The notes under the pieces: generated by a model
The model's database searches: none
What the model saw: the letters and a program-made list of their open reading frames with translations, nothing else
Told to the model about the DNA's origin: nothing
Made by a program: the position numbers and the translations under genes
Source of the DNA: Dactylosporangium siamense
Lineage (GTDB): Bacteria > Actinomycetota > Actinomycetes > Mycobacteriales > Micromonosporaceae
Reading direction: 5' to 3'
NCBI RefSeq assembly: GCF_016862795.1
Contig: NZ_BONQ01000108.1
Coordinates: 1-64,000, forward strand
DNA length: 64,000 nucleotides
Shown: piece by piece, positions 34,469-42,555 of the stretch
Numbering within the stretch: position 1 is the first letter of the stretch
Layout: every line of letters begins with the position of its first letter

Positions 34469-35693
34469 TCCGCCGGTCACCGCCGAGCACCTGCGCGACC
34501 TGGTCCCGCAGGTGCTCGGCGCGCTCGTGCGCCGCTACGGGCACTTCGACACGTGCGAGGACGCCGTGCAGGAGGCGCTGCTCGCCGCGGCGACCCAGTG
34601 GCCGGCGCAGGGCGTGCCGGAGGAGCCGCGCACCTGGCTGATCCGGGTCGCGTCGCGGCGCCTCGTCGACCTGCTGCGCAGCGAGCAGGCCCGGACCCGC
34701 CGCGAGGCCGCCTGGCAGCCGCCGGTCCCGCCGGCGGTGTCGGGCTGGTCCCGGGATCAGGACGACTCGCTGACCCTGCTGTTCCTGTGCTGCCACCCGG
34801 CGCTGAGCGCGCCCGCGCAGCTGGCGCTGACCCTGCGCGCCGTCGGCGGCCTCAGCACCGCCGAGATCGGCCGGGCCCTGCTCACCCCGGAGCCGACCGT
34901 CGCCCAACGCATCAGCCGCGCCAAAGCGAAGGTCCGCGAGGCAGGCGCGACGTTCCGGCTGCCCGCACCGGAGGAGTTCGACGAGCGCCTCGACGTGGTC
35001 CTCGCCGTGCTGTACCTCATCTTCACCGAGGGCTACGTCGGCACCACCGGCGACACCCTGGACCGGGTGGAGCTGTCCGCCGAGGCGATCCGCCTGACCC
35101 GGCTGCTGCACGCCCGGCTCCCCGGCCGCGGCGACGTCGGCGGCCTCCTGGCGCTGATGCTGCTCACCCACGCCCGCCGGGACGCCCGCACCGGCCCCGG
35201 CGGTGCCCTCGTCCCGCTCGACGAGCAGGACCGCACCCGCTGGGACCGCGCCGCGATCGCCGAGGGCGTCACGCTGGTCACCGCGGCGCTGCGGGCCGGC
35301 CCGCCCGGCTTCTACCAGCTGCAGGCGGCGATCGCGGCCGTGCACGCCGAGGCGCCCCGCGCGCGGGACACCGACTGGCCGCAGATCCTGGCCCTGTACC
35401 GGCTGCTCGGCGCCGTCACCGACAGCCCGGTCGTCACCCTGAACCGGGCCGTCGCCGAGGCGATGGTCCACGGCCCGGCGGCCGGCCTCGCCGTTCTGGA
35501 CACCGTCGCCGGCGACCCGCGGCTGGCCCGCAGCCACCGGCCGGCCGCGGTCCGCGCGCACCTCCTGGCGATGTCCGGCGCGCACGTCGAGGCCGCGCGC
35601 TGGTTCCGGGCCGCCGCGCGGCTCACCACGAACCGGTCCGAGCAGCGGTTCCTGCTGTCCCGGGCCGTCGACCCGGCGGCAACGCCGAGGTGA
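34461..35693 (+). CDS. ECF42-type sigma factor with long C-terminal extension
   Basis: A 410-residue protein. Region 2 is RRYGHFDTCEDAVQEALLAA with EPRTWLIRVASRRLVDLLRSE; region 4 is LALTLRAVGGLSTAEIGRAL then TVAQRISRAKAKVRE. Residues 170-410 are the helical (TPR-like) extension of the ECF42 group, with VVLAVLYLIFTEGYVGTTGD and VVTLNRAVAEAMVHGPAAGL. This extension is needed for activity in studied members. The preceding DGPF gene overlaps its start by 8 bp, the hallmark ECF42 context. Confidence 0.92.
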   Translation: MADPPVTAEHLRDLVPQVLGALVRRYGHFDTCEDAVQEALLAAATQWPAQGVPEEPRTWLIRVASRRLVDLLRSEQARTRREAAWQPPVPPAVSGWSRDQDDSLTLLFLCCHPALSAPAQLALTLRAVGGLSTAEIGRALLTPEPTVAQRISRAKAKVREAGATFRLPAPEEFDERLDVVLAVLYLIFTEGYVGTTGDTLDRVELSAEAIRLTRLLHARLPGRGDVGGLLALMLLTHARRDARTGPGGALVPLDEQDRTRWDRAAIAEGVTLVTAALRAGPPGFYQLQAAIAAVHAEAPRARDTDWPQILALYRLLGAVTDSPVVTLNRAVAEAMVHGPAAGLAVLDTVAGDPRLARSHRPAAVRAHLLAMSGAHVEAARWFRAAARLTTNRSEQRFLLSRAVDPAATPR

Positions 35694-36096
35694 CCGTCGC
35701 GGCGCAGCTGTCGACGCAGCGCCGCCCCGGTCCCCGCTCACAGGTCATCAGCCTCGGCGGCGCCGGGTAGGGCGGCGAGCACACCGTCGCCGTCATCAGC
35801 GTCGAGCACCGCGACCACGGCAGACACTGCACGCAGGTCGGACACCGCGCCACGATGACGTATCCGGGACTGCCGAGCGGCGCCGGCCGCCCACCACGCG
35901 CCAGCACCCGGGTCAGCCAGGGGTGCACCACGATCAGGGCGACCGCGCCCCCGGCGACCGCGAGCCCGGCCGCGACGAGGCCGTCCACGGGCCATTCGCC
36001 GCGGGTCACGCCACCGACCGGGTTGTCGTTCAGCGCGACGTACACCGCCGCCGCGCCGACCGCCGTCCAACCCGCTGCCGTCCGCCCCCGTTGCAT
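35623..36096 (-). CDS. Small hypothetical membrane protein, possibly frameshifted
   Basis: Starts MQRGRTAAGWTAVGAAAVYV at 36096. Two hydrophobic segments (residues 10-25; AAGLAVAGGAVALIVVHPWL) lead to RGGRPAPLGSPGYVIVAR. After that the frame becomes Cys/Pro/Arg-rich and runs 71 bp into the convergent sigma gene. The minus-one alternative frame looks better there (SDLRAVSAVVAVLDADDGD) and stops at 35738. So either the gene is shorter with a natural frameshift, or it is a pseudogene. No family recognised. Confidence 0.4.
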   Translation of the reverse strand: MQRGRTAAGWTAVGAAAVYVALNDNPVGGVTRGEWPVDGLVAAGLAVAGGAVALIVVHPWLTRVLARGGRPAPLGSPGYVIVARCPTCVQCLPWSRCSTLMTATVCSPPYPAPPRLMTCERGPGRRCVDSCAATVTSALPPGRRPGTAGTAARTGSW

Positions 36097-36160
36097 ACCG
36101 ACAGTCTCACCATCGGCGGCTGTGAGTCCTCTGAGCCGACCTGAGCCCGGTCTCAGGCGT

Positions 36161-37111
36161 TCACCGCCGCGGCGGATCGACGATCACGCTGCCGTTGGTC
36201 ACCTTCCAGGTGCCTGAGACGACGCCGCCGGTGATGACGAGGTTCGCCTGTCTGGTGACAGCGGTCCGATGTTCCGGTGGCACGACGTGGGTGTCCTTGG
36301 TGCCCGGCCCGAGCACCCACGGGTCGTGACCCGGCAGCAGCCGGACCGCGTCACTGGGCTCGCTCCGCTCCAGGGCGGCCAGATCGTCGCTCAGCACGCA
36401 GAAGCCGCCCGGCAGGACCGGAACGAGCCGGTCGCCGAGCGCGGCGATCCAGGAGTCGATCCGTTTGCGGCCGGCGCTGAGCCCTCCACCGAGCCAGTAG
36501 TGGACGTGGTCGAGTGTGGCCGGACCGTAGTTGCGGTAGTAGTGCTCCACCGCGTGCAGGCCGGCCGCGTCGAGGTCGATGGCGGGCAGGTCGACCAGCT
36601 GGAGGCGGTTGTCGGCCGTCATGCTCAGGTCGCCCTGCCAGGCGAAGGCCTTGAACAGCGTGTCGGTCGGCACCTCGCGCAGGTGCCGGAAGCGCGGCGT
36701 CGCCGTGACGAACTGCCACAGGTCCGGCCCGGCCAGCGGCCCGCCGGCCAGCCCCGCACGCAGCCGAGCGCGCAGGTCGGGCCAGTCAGCCAGTCGCAGC
36801 TGGTAGAAGTCCTGCCAGCTCGGCCGCTCCCACTGGCGCCCGGCGGCACGCAACGTCAGGTAGGCCGCCGCGTCCTGGACGGTCATCAGGTGCACCGCGC
36901 CCCGGAAGGTCCAGGTCTTGATGATCGCGCCCGCGGCCTGGGCCCGGTCGAGGGAGTCGCGGGAAGATCCCCGCACCTCGACGGCGAGCGGCGCAGAGCC
37001 CACGGTCACCGCGCCGACCCGACGCACCACCTCGACGGCGGAGGCGTCCCCGCCGACGAGCAGCTGCCGGCGCATCCGCCAGGCCAGGGCGCCGGCCCAG
37101 GTGACGGTCAT
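36161..37111 (-). CDS. Winged-helix DNA-binding protein (HTH_42, YcaQ/AlkX-like family)
   Basis: A 316-residue protein starting MTVTWAGALAWRMRRQLL. Family features are GSSRDSLDRAQAAGAIIKTW then FRGAVHLMTVQDAAAYL, LADWPDLRARLRAGLAGG and the end LLPGHDPWVLGPGTKDTHVV. HTH_42 proteins include DNA glycosylases that unhook crosslinks or excise alkylated bases and often protect producers of DNA-damaging metabolites. Activity here is inferred only from family. The ATG overlaps the stop of the lipoprotein gene (ATGA at 37108-37111), placing it at the end of the nir operon. Confidence 0.82.
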   Translation of the reverse strand: MTVTWAGALAWRMRRQLLVGGDASAVEVVRRVGAVTVGSAPLAVEVRGSSRDSLDRAQAAGAIIKTWTFRGAVHLMTVQDAAAYLTLRAAGRQWERPSWQDFYQLRLADWPDLRARLRAGLAGGPLAGPDLWQFVTATPRFRHLREVPTDTLFKAFAWQGDLSMTADNRLQLVDLPAIDLDAAGLHAVEHYYRNYGPATLDHVHYWLGGGLSAGRKRIDSWIAALGDRLVPVLPGGFCVLSDDLAALERSEPSDAVRLLPGHDPWVLGPGTKDTHVVPPEHRTAVTRQANLVITGGVVSGTWKVTNGSVIVDPPRR

Positions 37112-37449
37112 TTCCGCTGGCACAGCAGGTCGACGGACCGGTCCGACGAGGCGGCCACGGTCACGGTCGTGTCGATGCAGCCGTCGCCGAGACCCCGCAC
37201 CGACAACCGGTAGCTGCCGGGGTCGAGGGTGAACGTGAACCCCTGGCCCGCCGGCACGTCCTGCCGGCCGACCTCGGCGCCGCCGCGCCGCACGATCACC
37301 GTCCCCGCCTCGCTGTGCGCCGTCGAGCCCGGTGGGCCGCCGGAGACGACGATCGTGCCGTGAACCGTCCCGGGCGGCCCGCCCGGGCCGCCACCGCAAC
37401 CGGCCAGCACCAGCGCGGCGAGCACCACCGGGACCACGGAACGCGTCAT
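37108..37449 (-). CDS. Small lipoprotein
   Basis: A 113-residue protein with a lipobox (VVLAALVLAGC) giving a lipidated Cys near residue 18. The mature part is a beta-rich domain (GTVHGTIVVSGGPPGSTAHS, FTFTLDPGSYRLSVRGLGDG) with two later cysteines (DGCIDTTV and LLCQRK) that may pair. It resembles prealbumin-like/carboxypeptidase-regulatory folds; function unknown. ATG overlaps the nirD stop (ATGA at 37446-37449). Confidence 0.72.
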   Translation of the reverse strand: MTRSVVPVVLAALVLAGCGGGPGGPPGTVHGTIVVSGGPPGSTAHSEAGTVIVRRGGAEVGRQDVPAGQGFTFTLDPGSYRLSVRGLGDGCIDTTVTVAASSDRSVDLLCQRK

Positions 37450-37766
37450 GTAGTCAGTATCAGCACACCGTCGTCGTCGGTGTGCACGTCGTAGACCCGC
37501 AGCGGCGGCTGGCCGGTGCTCGAGCAGCCGGTTGCCAGGTCGTACACGTGCTGGTGCAGCGGGCAGATCACGACCTTCGCGTCGATCAGCCCGTCGGCGA
37601 GGGGTCCGCCGGCGTGCGGGCACACCGCGGACACCGCCCGCAGCGCACCGGACCGCAGCCGGAACACCGCGACCTGGTGGCCGTCGACGGCGTAGGCGCG
37701 GCCCTCACCGACGGGGATCTCCTCGACCGGCCCGAGCCGGTGGGTGCGCACCGCGTCCACGCTCAT
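37446..37766 (-). CDS. nirD: Nitrite reductase small subunit NirD
   Basis: A 106-residue Rieske-type subunit. The [2Fe-2S] ligands are in VCPHAGGPL (Cys-x-His) and ICPLHQHVYDL (Cys-x-x-His). It pairs with NirB in NADH-dependent assimilatory nitrite reduction to ammonium in the cytosol. The start at 37766 overlaps the nirB stop (ATGA at 37763-37766), giving coupled translation. Confidence 0.93.
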   Translation of the reverse strand: MSVDAVRTHRLGPVEEIPVGEGRAYAVDGHQVAVFRLRSGALRAVSAVCPHAGGPLADGLIDAKVVICPLHQHVYDLATGCSSTGQPPLRVYDVHTDDDGVLILTT

Positions 37767-40222
37767 CGGACCGGCACCTGCGGCAGCACGACCAGCGGCA
37801 GCGACGTGCGGAACTGGCCCGGCACCGTCGGGTCGAGGCCTTCCTTCCACGGGTCGCGGTACGCGGCCACGGCGGCCTCCATCCGTTCGTCCAGGCCCGC
37901 CCCGAGCCCCTCACAGTCGTCCACGATCAGCGACCGGAGCCGCTCGATCCCCAGGCGCGGCACGAACGCGTAGGTGCGTTCGAGCCAGTTCGCGTTCTCC
38001 CGGTAGTACTGCAGGAACCGTCCCGTCAACGTCATCACCTCGGCCGGGGTGTCGACGGTGGCGAGCAGGTCACCCTTGCGGATGTGGGCGCCGGCCGCGC
38101 CGCCGACGTAGATCTCCCACCGGCCGCCGTCGATGGCCACGACGCCGAGGTCCTTCACGTACGCCTCGGCGCAGTTGCGCGGGCAGCCGGTGACGGCGAG
38201 CTTCATCTTCCCGGGGCTCTCCAGGCCCTGGAACCGGGTCTCGATCGCGATGCCGAGCGCGGTGGAGTCGCCGACGCCGAACCGGCAGTAGTCGGAGCCG
38301 ACGCACGTCTTCACGGTGCGCATGCTCTTGCCGTACGCGTAGCCCGACGGCATGTCCAGGTCCGCCCAGACGGCCGGCAGGTCCTCCTTGCGGATGCCGA
38401 GCAGGTCGATGCGCTGCCCGCCGGTGAGCTTGACGAGGGGCACCGCGTACTTGTCGGCGACATCGGCGATGCGCCGCAGCTGCGCCGGGGTGGTGACGCC
38501 GCCCTTCATCTGCGGCACCACCGAGAACGTCCCGTCCCGCTGGATGTTGGCGTGGACCCGGTCGTTGATGAACCTGGCGCCGCGTTCGTCGACGTAGTCG
38601 TCGCCCCACAGCATCCGCAGCAGCGACACGAGCCCCATCTTGCTCTTCGCGTCCTCCTCACCGCCGGCGAGCGCGTCGAAGACGGCGGAGACACTGCGCA
38701 GGTTCTGGGCCCGGATCGCCGCGATGAGTTCCGGTTTCGGCAGCGGCACACCCGGCACGTACCAGTTGGCGGCCGGGTCCTCGTCCGCGGCGCCGCCGGC
38801 GGCCCAGTCCACGATCTGCTTGACCAGGGACTTGCAGGAGCCGCAGCCCTTCCCGGCCCGGGTGCGTTCCATGACCCCGGACAGCGTCTTGGTGGCCTTG
38901 ACCGCCTCGGTGATCGCTGTCTTGCTCACGCCGTTGCAGTTGCAGACCTGGGCGTCACCGGCGAGTTCTTCGGCGCTTTCCGATGCGGTCGGCCCGCCGA
39001 GGTCGAACAGCAGCCGGACCCGTTCCTCCGGCAGCGGCAGCCCCTGGTCGAACGCCTGCATCAGGTAGCCGACCTTGCCGACGTCACCGAGCAGCGTCGC
39101 ACCGACGAGCCGGCCGTCGCGGATGATGACGCTCTTGTACACCCCGCGGCCAGGCTCGGAGAACACCACGAACTCGTCGCCGGGCGCCGGGCTGGTGATC
39201 CCCATCGCGGCCACGTCGACGCCGGCGACCTTGAGTTTCGTCGCGGTCCGCGACCCGTGGTAGGCCGCCTGCGGGTTGACGCCGGTGAGGTGGTCGGCGA
39301 GCACCCGGGCCTGCTCCCACAGCGGCGCGACCAGGCCGTACGTCTCGCCGCGGTGCTGCACGCACTCCCCCACCGCGTAGATGTCGGGCTCGTCGAGGCA
39401 GCGCAGCTGGTCGTCCACGACGATGCCACGCTCGACGGTGAGGCCGCTGACCTCGGCGAGACCGGTGTTGGGCCGGATCCCGGCGGCGACGACGACCATG
39501 TCGCACGGGATCACGCGCCCGTCGGCGAACCGGACCCCCTCCACCTTTGCCTTTCCTTCGATCGCGGCGGTACGGGCGGCAAGCTCGACGGTGATCCCGA
39601 GCCGCTCGACGCTCGCCTTCAGGATCGCCCCGCCCTGGGCGTCCAACTGCGCGTTCATCAAATGCCCGGCGGCGTGCACGAGGGTCACGTGGACGCCGTA
39701 CTGCTGCAACCCGCGGGCGGCCTCCAGACCGAGCAGCCCACCGCCGATGACGACGGCCCGCTCGTGGTCCCGCGCGTAGCGGATCATGCCGCGGGTGTCG
39801 TCGATCGTCCGGAACGTGAACACGCCCTGGTGGTAGCCGCGCCGCGGGTGGTGCATGTTCTCGATCGGCGGGATGAACGGCCGGCTGCCGGTGGCGACGA
39901 TCAGCTTGTCGTAGCGCAGCTCGTTGCCGGCGTCGTCCAGCACGACCTTGCCGAACCGGTCGATGCGCTGGACTTTCACCCCGGCCCGCAGGTCGATGCC
40001 GTTCGTGGCGTACCAGGGCAGGCTGTTGAGGAAGATCCCGTCCTCCTCCTCGACTCCGGACAGCACGTTGCTCAACATGATCCGGTTGTAGTTGCCGTAC
40101 GGCTCCTCACCGAACATCGTGATGTTGAATGTGTCGCGCCCTCCGCGTTCGAGGATCTCCTCCACCGCCCGCGCCCCGGCCATCCCGTTGCCGACGACCA
40201 CGAGCCGCTGCTTCTCTGGCAC
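37763..40222 (-). CDS. nirB: Nitrite reductase large subunit NirB (NADH-dependent)
   Basis: An 819-residue enzyme. FAD fold at the start (LVVVGNGMAGARAVEEIL), NAD fold about residue 150 (AVVIGGGLLGLEAARGLQQY), a BFD-like [2Fe-2S] domain about 430-490 (VCNCNGVSKTAI and GKGCGSCKSLV), then ferredoxin-like nitrite/sulfite reductase repeats. The siroheme and [4Fe-4S] ligands are in CVGSDYCRFGVGDS and TGCPRNCAEAYVKDLG. It reduces nitrite by six electrons to ammonium. GTG start with GGAGG 7 nt upstream. The operon is probably nitrogen-controlled through the GlnR-like box at 40639. Confidence 0.95.
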   Translation of the reverse strand: MPEKQRLVVVGNGMAGARAVEEILERGGRDTFNITMFGEEPYGNYNRIMLSNVLSGVEEEDGIFLNSLPWYATNGIDLRAGVKVQRIDRFGKVVLDDAGNELRYDKLIVATGSRPFIPPIENMHHPRRGYHQGVFTFRTIDDTRGMIRYARDHERAVVIGGGLLGLEAARGLQQYGVHVTLVHAAGHLMNAQLDAQGGAILKASVERLGITVELAARTAAIEGKAKVEGVRFADGRVIPCDMVVVAAGIRPNTGLAEVSGLTVERGIVVDDQLRCLDEPDIYAVGECVQHRGETYGLVAPLWEQARVLADHLTGVNPQAAYHGSRTATKLKVAGVDVAAMGITSPAPGDEFVVFSEPGRGVYKSVIIRDGRLVGATLLGDVGKVGYLMQAFDQGLPLPEERVRLLFDLGGPTASESAEELAGDAQVCNCNGVSKTAITEAVKATKTLSGVMERTRAGKGCGSCKSLVKQIVDWAAGGAADEDPAANWYVPGVPLPKPELIAAIRAQNLRSVSAVFDALAGGEEDAKSKMGLVSLLRMLWGDDYVDERGARFINDRVHANIQRDGTFSVVPQMKGGVTTPAQLRRIADVADKYAVPLVKLTGGQRIDLLGIRKEDLPAVWADLDMPSGYAYGKSMRTVKTCVGSDYCRFGVGDSTALGIAIETRFQGLESPGKMKLAVTGCPRNCAEAYVKDLGVVAIDGGRWEIYVGGAAGAHIRKGDLLATVDTPAEVMTLTGRFLQYYRENANWLERTYAFVPRLGIERLRSLIVDDCEGLGAGLDERMEAAVAAYRDPWKEGLDPTVPGQFRTSLPLVVLPQVPVR

Positions 40223-40224
40223 GA

Positions 40225-40572
40225 CTACACCTCCACCAGGCCGAGGTCCACGACGATCGACCCCGCGACGCCCTCCGGCGCGCCGACGAGCAGCTCCACG
40301 ACCGTCCCACCGTCGAGGTCCTCGACGACCCGGAGCGGCACGTGCACGTCGCTCTTCGCGCCGATCGGGAAGTACCGCATCGGCCGCCCGTCCCGGGTCA
40401 GCACCACGTAGACGAGCTCACCGGTGGTGTTGCCGCCGCGGAAGTACACCGTCTGCGCGATCACCCCGGCCGGCACCGTGTAGACGAGCGCCGCGTCGAG
40501 GGGCACCGGCGACTCGATCCCCTTGCCGACGAACGGGAACACACCCTGCAGGAAACGTGGCGTCGTCTGCAC
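40225..40572 (-). CDS. Conserved small protein leading the nir operon
   Basis: A 115-residue protein starting MQTTPRFLQGVFPFVGKGIE at a GTG. The sequence is beta-rich (YTVPAGVIAQTVYFRGGN; RYFPIGAKSDVHVPLRVVED; SIVVDLGLVEV) and without signal peptide or metal ligands. From memory, small proteins of this type occur upstream of actinomycete nirBD and carry no experimentally established function; a chaperone or electron-transfer accessory role is speculation. It ends 2 bp before the nirB start. Confidence 0.7.
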   Translation of the reverse strand: MQTTPRFLQGVFPFVGKGIESPVPLDAALVYTVPAGVIAQTVYFRGGNTTGELVYVVLTRDGRPMRYFPIGAKSDVHVPLRVVEDLDGGTVVELLVGAPEGVAGSIVVDLGLVEV

Positions 40573-40638
40573 CTCTGCCGTCCTCTCCGCAGGACCGGCA
40601 CGGGCGGCCCTGACTGCCCCTGATGGTGTCCAGCCGCC

Positions 40639-40665
40639 GTTACACCCCAATACCGCACTTGTTAC
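40639..40665 (-). promoter_or_regulatory. GlnR-like binding box upstream of the nir operon
   Basis: GTTAC-n6-ATACC-n6-GTTAC, continued by n6-TGGTG. Spacing agrees with the actinobacterial GlnR consensus gTnAC-n6-GaAAC-n6. It lies 67-93 bp upstream of the first operon start, and GlnR activates nirB in Streptomyces, so nitrogen limitation control is likely. Confidence 0.65.
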
Positions 40666-40699
40666 GCGCCGTGGTGCGAGTCCTCTTCGCCCCCTCCCG

Positions 40700-40722
40700 C
40701 ACACTGTGAAGTGTGATCACAC
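40700..40722 (+). promoter_or_regulatory. Overlapping palindromes at the NUDIX gene start
   Basis: CACACT-GTGA-AGTGTG (40700-40715) overlaps GTGTGATCACAC (40711-40722), which includes the GTG start at 40713. CACACT would be a weak -10 box 7 nt from the start. A regulator bound here would occlude initiation. Confidence 0.45.
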
Positions 40723-41183
40723 AACGGCTCCGGGTCGCCGCGTACGGCGTGTGCCAGCGGGACGAGCACCTCCTCCTGGCCCGGTGGGTCTCGCCGGACG
40801 GCTCCCGCCGGCACTGGACCCTGCCCGGCGGCAAGGTCGAACACGCCGAGGACCCGTTCGACGCGGTCGTCCGCGAGGTCGCCGAGGAGACGGGCTACGA
40901 GGTGGGTGTCGACGCGCTGCTCGGCGTGGACTCCCGGGCGAGGCAGGTGAAGTGGGGTGCCGAGCTGCACCACGTGGGCATCTTCTACCGGGTCCGGATC
41001 ACCGGCGGCGAGCTGCGGCACGAGACCGGCGGCTCCACCGACCTGACCCGATGGGTCCCGATGACCGAGGTCCCCACCCTGCCACGTGCCGTTATCGTCG
41101 ACGTCGGGCTCGAACTGCACCGTCGGCTGCCACCGAACGGCCACGTGGACCCGATCCAACCCGGCGGCCTCCTCCGGTACTGA
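40713..41183 (+). CDS. NUDIX hydrolase
   Basis: A 156-residue enzyme with a complete Nudix box, GGKVEHAEDPFDAVVREV followed by AEETGYE (G-x5-E-x7-R-E-x2-E-E-x-G), residues about 43-66. It hydrolyses a nucleoside diphosphate linked to another moiety; the substrate cannot be read from the sequence. The N-terminus VAAYGVCQRDEHLLLARW resembles MutT/ADP-ribose pyrophosphatase types. The GTG start lies within a palindrome and is probably leaderless. Confidence 0.88.
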   Translation: MITQRLRVAAYGVCQRDEHLLLARWVSPDGSRRHWTLPGGKVEHAEDPFDAVVREVAEETGYEVGVDALLGVDSRARQVKWGAELHHVGIFYRVRITGGELRHETGGSTDLTRWVPMTEVPTLPRAVIVDVGLELHRRLPPNGHVDPIQPGGLLRY

Positions 41184-41217
41184 CTGGGTGATCGATCGGT
41201 GGCAGCCACCGTTCGGG

Positions 41218-41958
41218 CTATCCGCGTTTGCGCAGGGCGAAGACGCCCCAGCCGAGGTACTCGCGCTGATAGCGCACGTGCCGCACCGGGTCGGTGTCAA
41301 GTTCGGCGCGCAGCTGTGGGGCGAGCTCATCGTCCGGGTTGGCGTCCAGCCAGGTCCGGATGTTCAGCCAATGCGCGGCCGCGTACCGATCCCAGGAGTC
41401 CTGGCTGGCCAGCACCATCTCGACCAGGTCCCAGCCGAGGTCGTCACCGAAGTGGGCGACCAGCTCCGGCAGCGACCGGAAGTCGTCGCGGGTCTGCGCG
41501 TGGCACCCCTCGACGGTCTGCTGGTCGGGCGGGTCCAGCCGCCAGTACGGCTCGCCGATCAGCAGCATGCCGCCGGGACGCAAGCTGCGCTCCAGGATCT
41601 CGATGGTGCCGGCGACGCCGTCGCCGATCCAGGTGGCACCGATGCAGGCGACCACGTCGGCCGGTTCCGGCGCGACGAAGCCGGCCGCGTCGCCGTGGAC
41701 GAACTCCACCGGAAGGCCGGCCGCGTGCTCGCGCGCCTCAGTGATGAACGCGGTGCTGATGTCCACGCCGATGCCCCGGATGCCGTGCGCCAGGTGCCAG
41801 CTGCGGAGCAGTTCGCCCTTGCCGCAGCACAGGTCGACGAGGCGATCGCCGGCCCGCAGCTTGATCGCCTGGCCGAGTGTGGCCAGCTTCGCGGGCGAGA
41901 ACGGGTTGAGAATGCGAAGGTCACCCTCGCGGATGACGTGATGACGGGGAAGGTCCAT
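41218..41958 (-). CDS. SAM-dependent methyltransferase, copy 2 of the paralogous pair
   Basis: A 246-residue methyltransferase with motif I LVDLCCGKGELLRSWHLAHG, then IGVDISTAFITEAREHA, VVACIGATWIGDGVAGTIEI, LRPGGMLLIGEPYW, and the end YQREYLGWGVFALRKRG. These blocks match the protein at 32935 one by one, so the two arose by duplication 8 kb apart or by separate acquisition. Substrate unknown. Confidence 0.86.
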   Translation of the reverse strand: MDLPRHHVIREGDLRILNPFSPAKLATLGQAIKLRAGDRLVDLCCGKGELLRSWHLAHGIRGIGVDISTAFITEAREHAAGLPVEFVHGDAAGFVAPEPADVVACIGATWIGDGVAGTIEILERSLRPGGMLLIGEPYWRLDPPDQQTVEGCHAQTRDDFRSLPELVAHFGDDLGWDLVEMVLASQDSWDRYAAAHWLNIRTWLDANPDDELAPQLRAELDTDPVRHVRYQREYLGWGVFALRKRG

Positions 41959-42182
41959 GCCGGAGTGTCCTGTCTGAGGTCGTTGCGAATGCGAAGGTCG
42001 TCAAGGAATCGCAACGCAGCGGCATCAAATGCACCCACTCTCTGGACAGGTTTCCGCGCCACGCTAGATCCAGCCTGAAGGCCCGGCAACCGAAATATCA
42101 GGCTCGCCAACTCATGCTGACCCACCTTGCCCGCCATGCCGCAAATTGGTGGACGGCCACTATGTAGTGATACCGTGTAGCG

Positions 42183-42205
42183 GTACCAAGTGGTACGAGG
42201 TACCA
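42183..42205 (+). promoter_or_regulatory. Triple GTACC-box operator for the PadR operon
   Basis: GTACCA-AG-TGGTAC-GAG-GTACCA: three alternating half-sites that form two overlapping perfect palindromes, 24 bp upstream of the PadR GTG. TATGTAGTGATACC just upstream may contain the -10 region. PadR autoregulation is inferred. Confidence 0.6.
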
Positions 42206-42228
42206 GGCGGAGCAGGCGAGGAGGTGCG

Positions 42229-42555
42229 GTGGACGACCTGACGGAGATGTTGAAGGGCACCCTTGAGGGCTGTGTCCTGGAGATCATCGGCGGTGAGGAG
42301 ACCTACGGCTACGCCATCACGCGCCGGCTGAACGAACTCGGCTTCGCCGACGTCGTCGAGGGAACCGTCTACACGATCCTGCTGCGGCTGGAGCGCAACG
42401 GGCTCGTCCAGGTGACGAAACGGCCGTCCGAGGTCGGGCCGCCGCGCAAGTTCTACGCCCTCAACGACGCCGGACGCGAGCAGCTCGCCACGTTCTGGGC
42501 GAAATGGCAGTACGTCTCATCACGCATCGACAGGCTCAAGGAGGGCGGGAGATGA
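42229..42555 (+). CDS. PadR-family regulator
   Basis: A 108-residue winged-helix protein. It has the PadR pattern EMLKGTLEGCVLEIIGGEE then TYGYAITRRLNELGFADV, EGTVYTILLRLERNGLV and FYALNDAGREQL. GTG start with GAGGAGG upstream. The stop overlaps the ATG of a DUF1048 gene (ATGA at 42552-42555). PadR/DUF1048 operons are widespread in Gram-positives; the regulator probably responds to stress or a small molecule. Confidence 0.92.
   Translation: MDDLTEMLKGTLEGCVLEIIGGEETYGYAITRRLNELGFADVVEGTVYTILLRLERNGLVQVTKRPSEVGPPRKFYALNDAGREQLATFWAKWQYVSSRIDRLKEGGR

Noticed and set aside
41559-42287. Minus-strand frame extending the second methyltransferase region upstream (LRIRN-like repeat)
   Set aside because: Only a short GAATGCGAAGGTC coincidence with the gene start; the rest overlaps the methyltransferase in the wrong frame.
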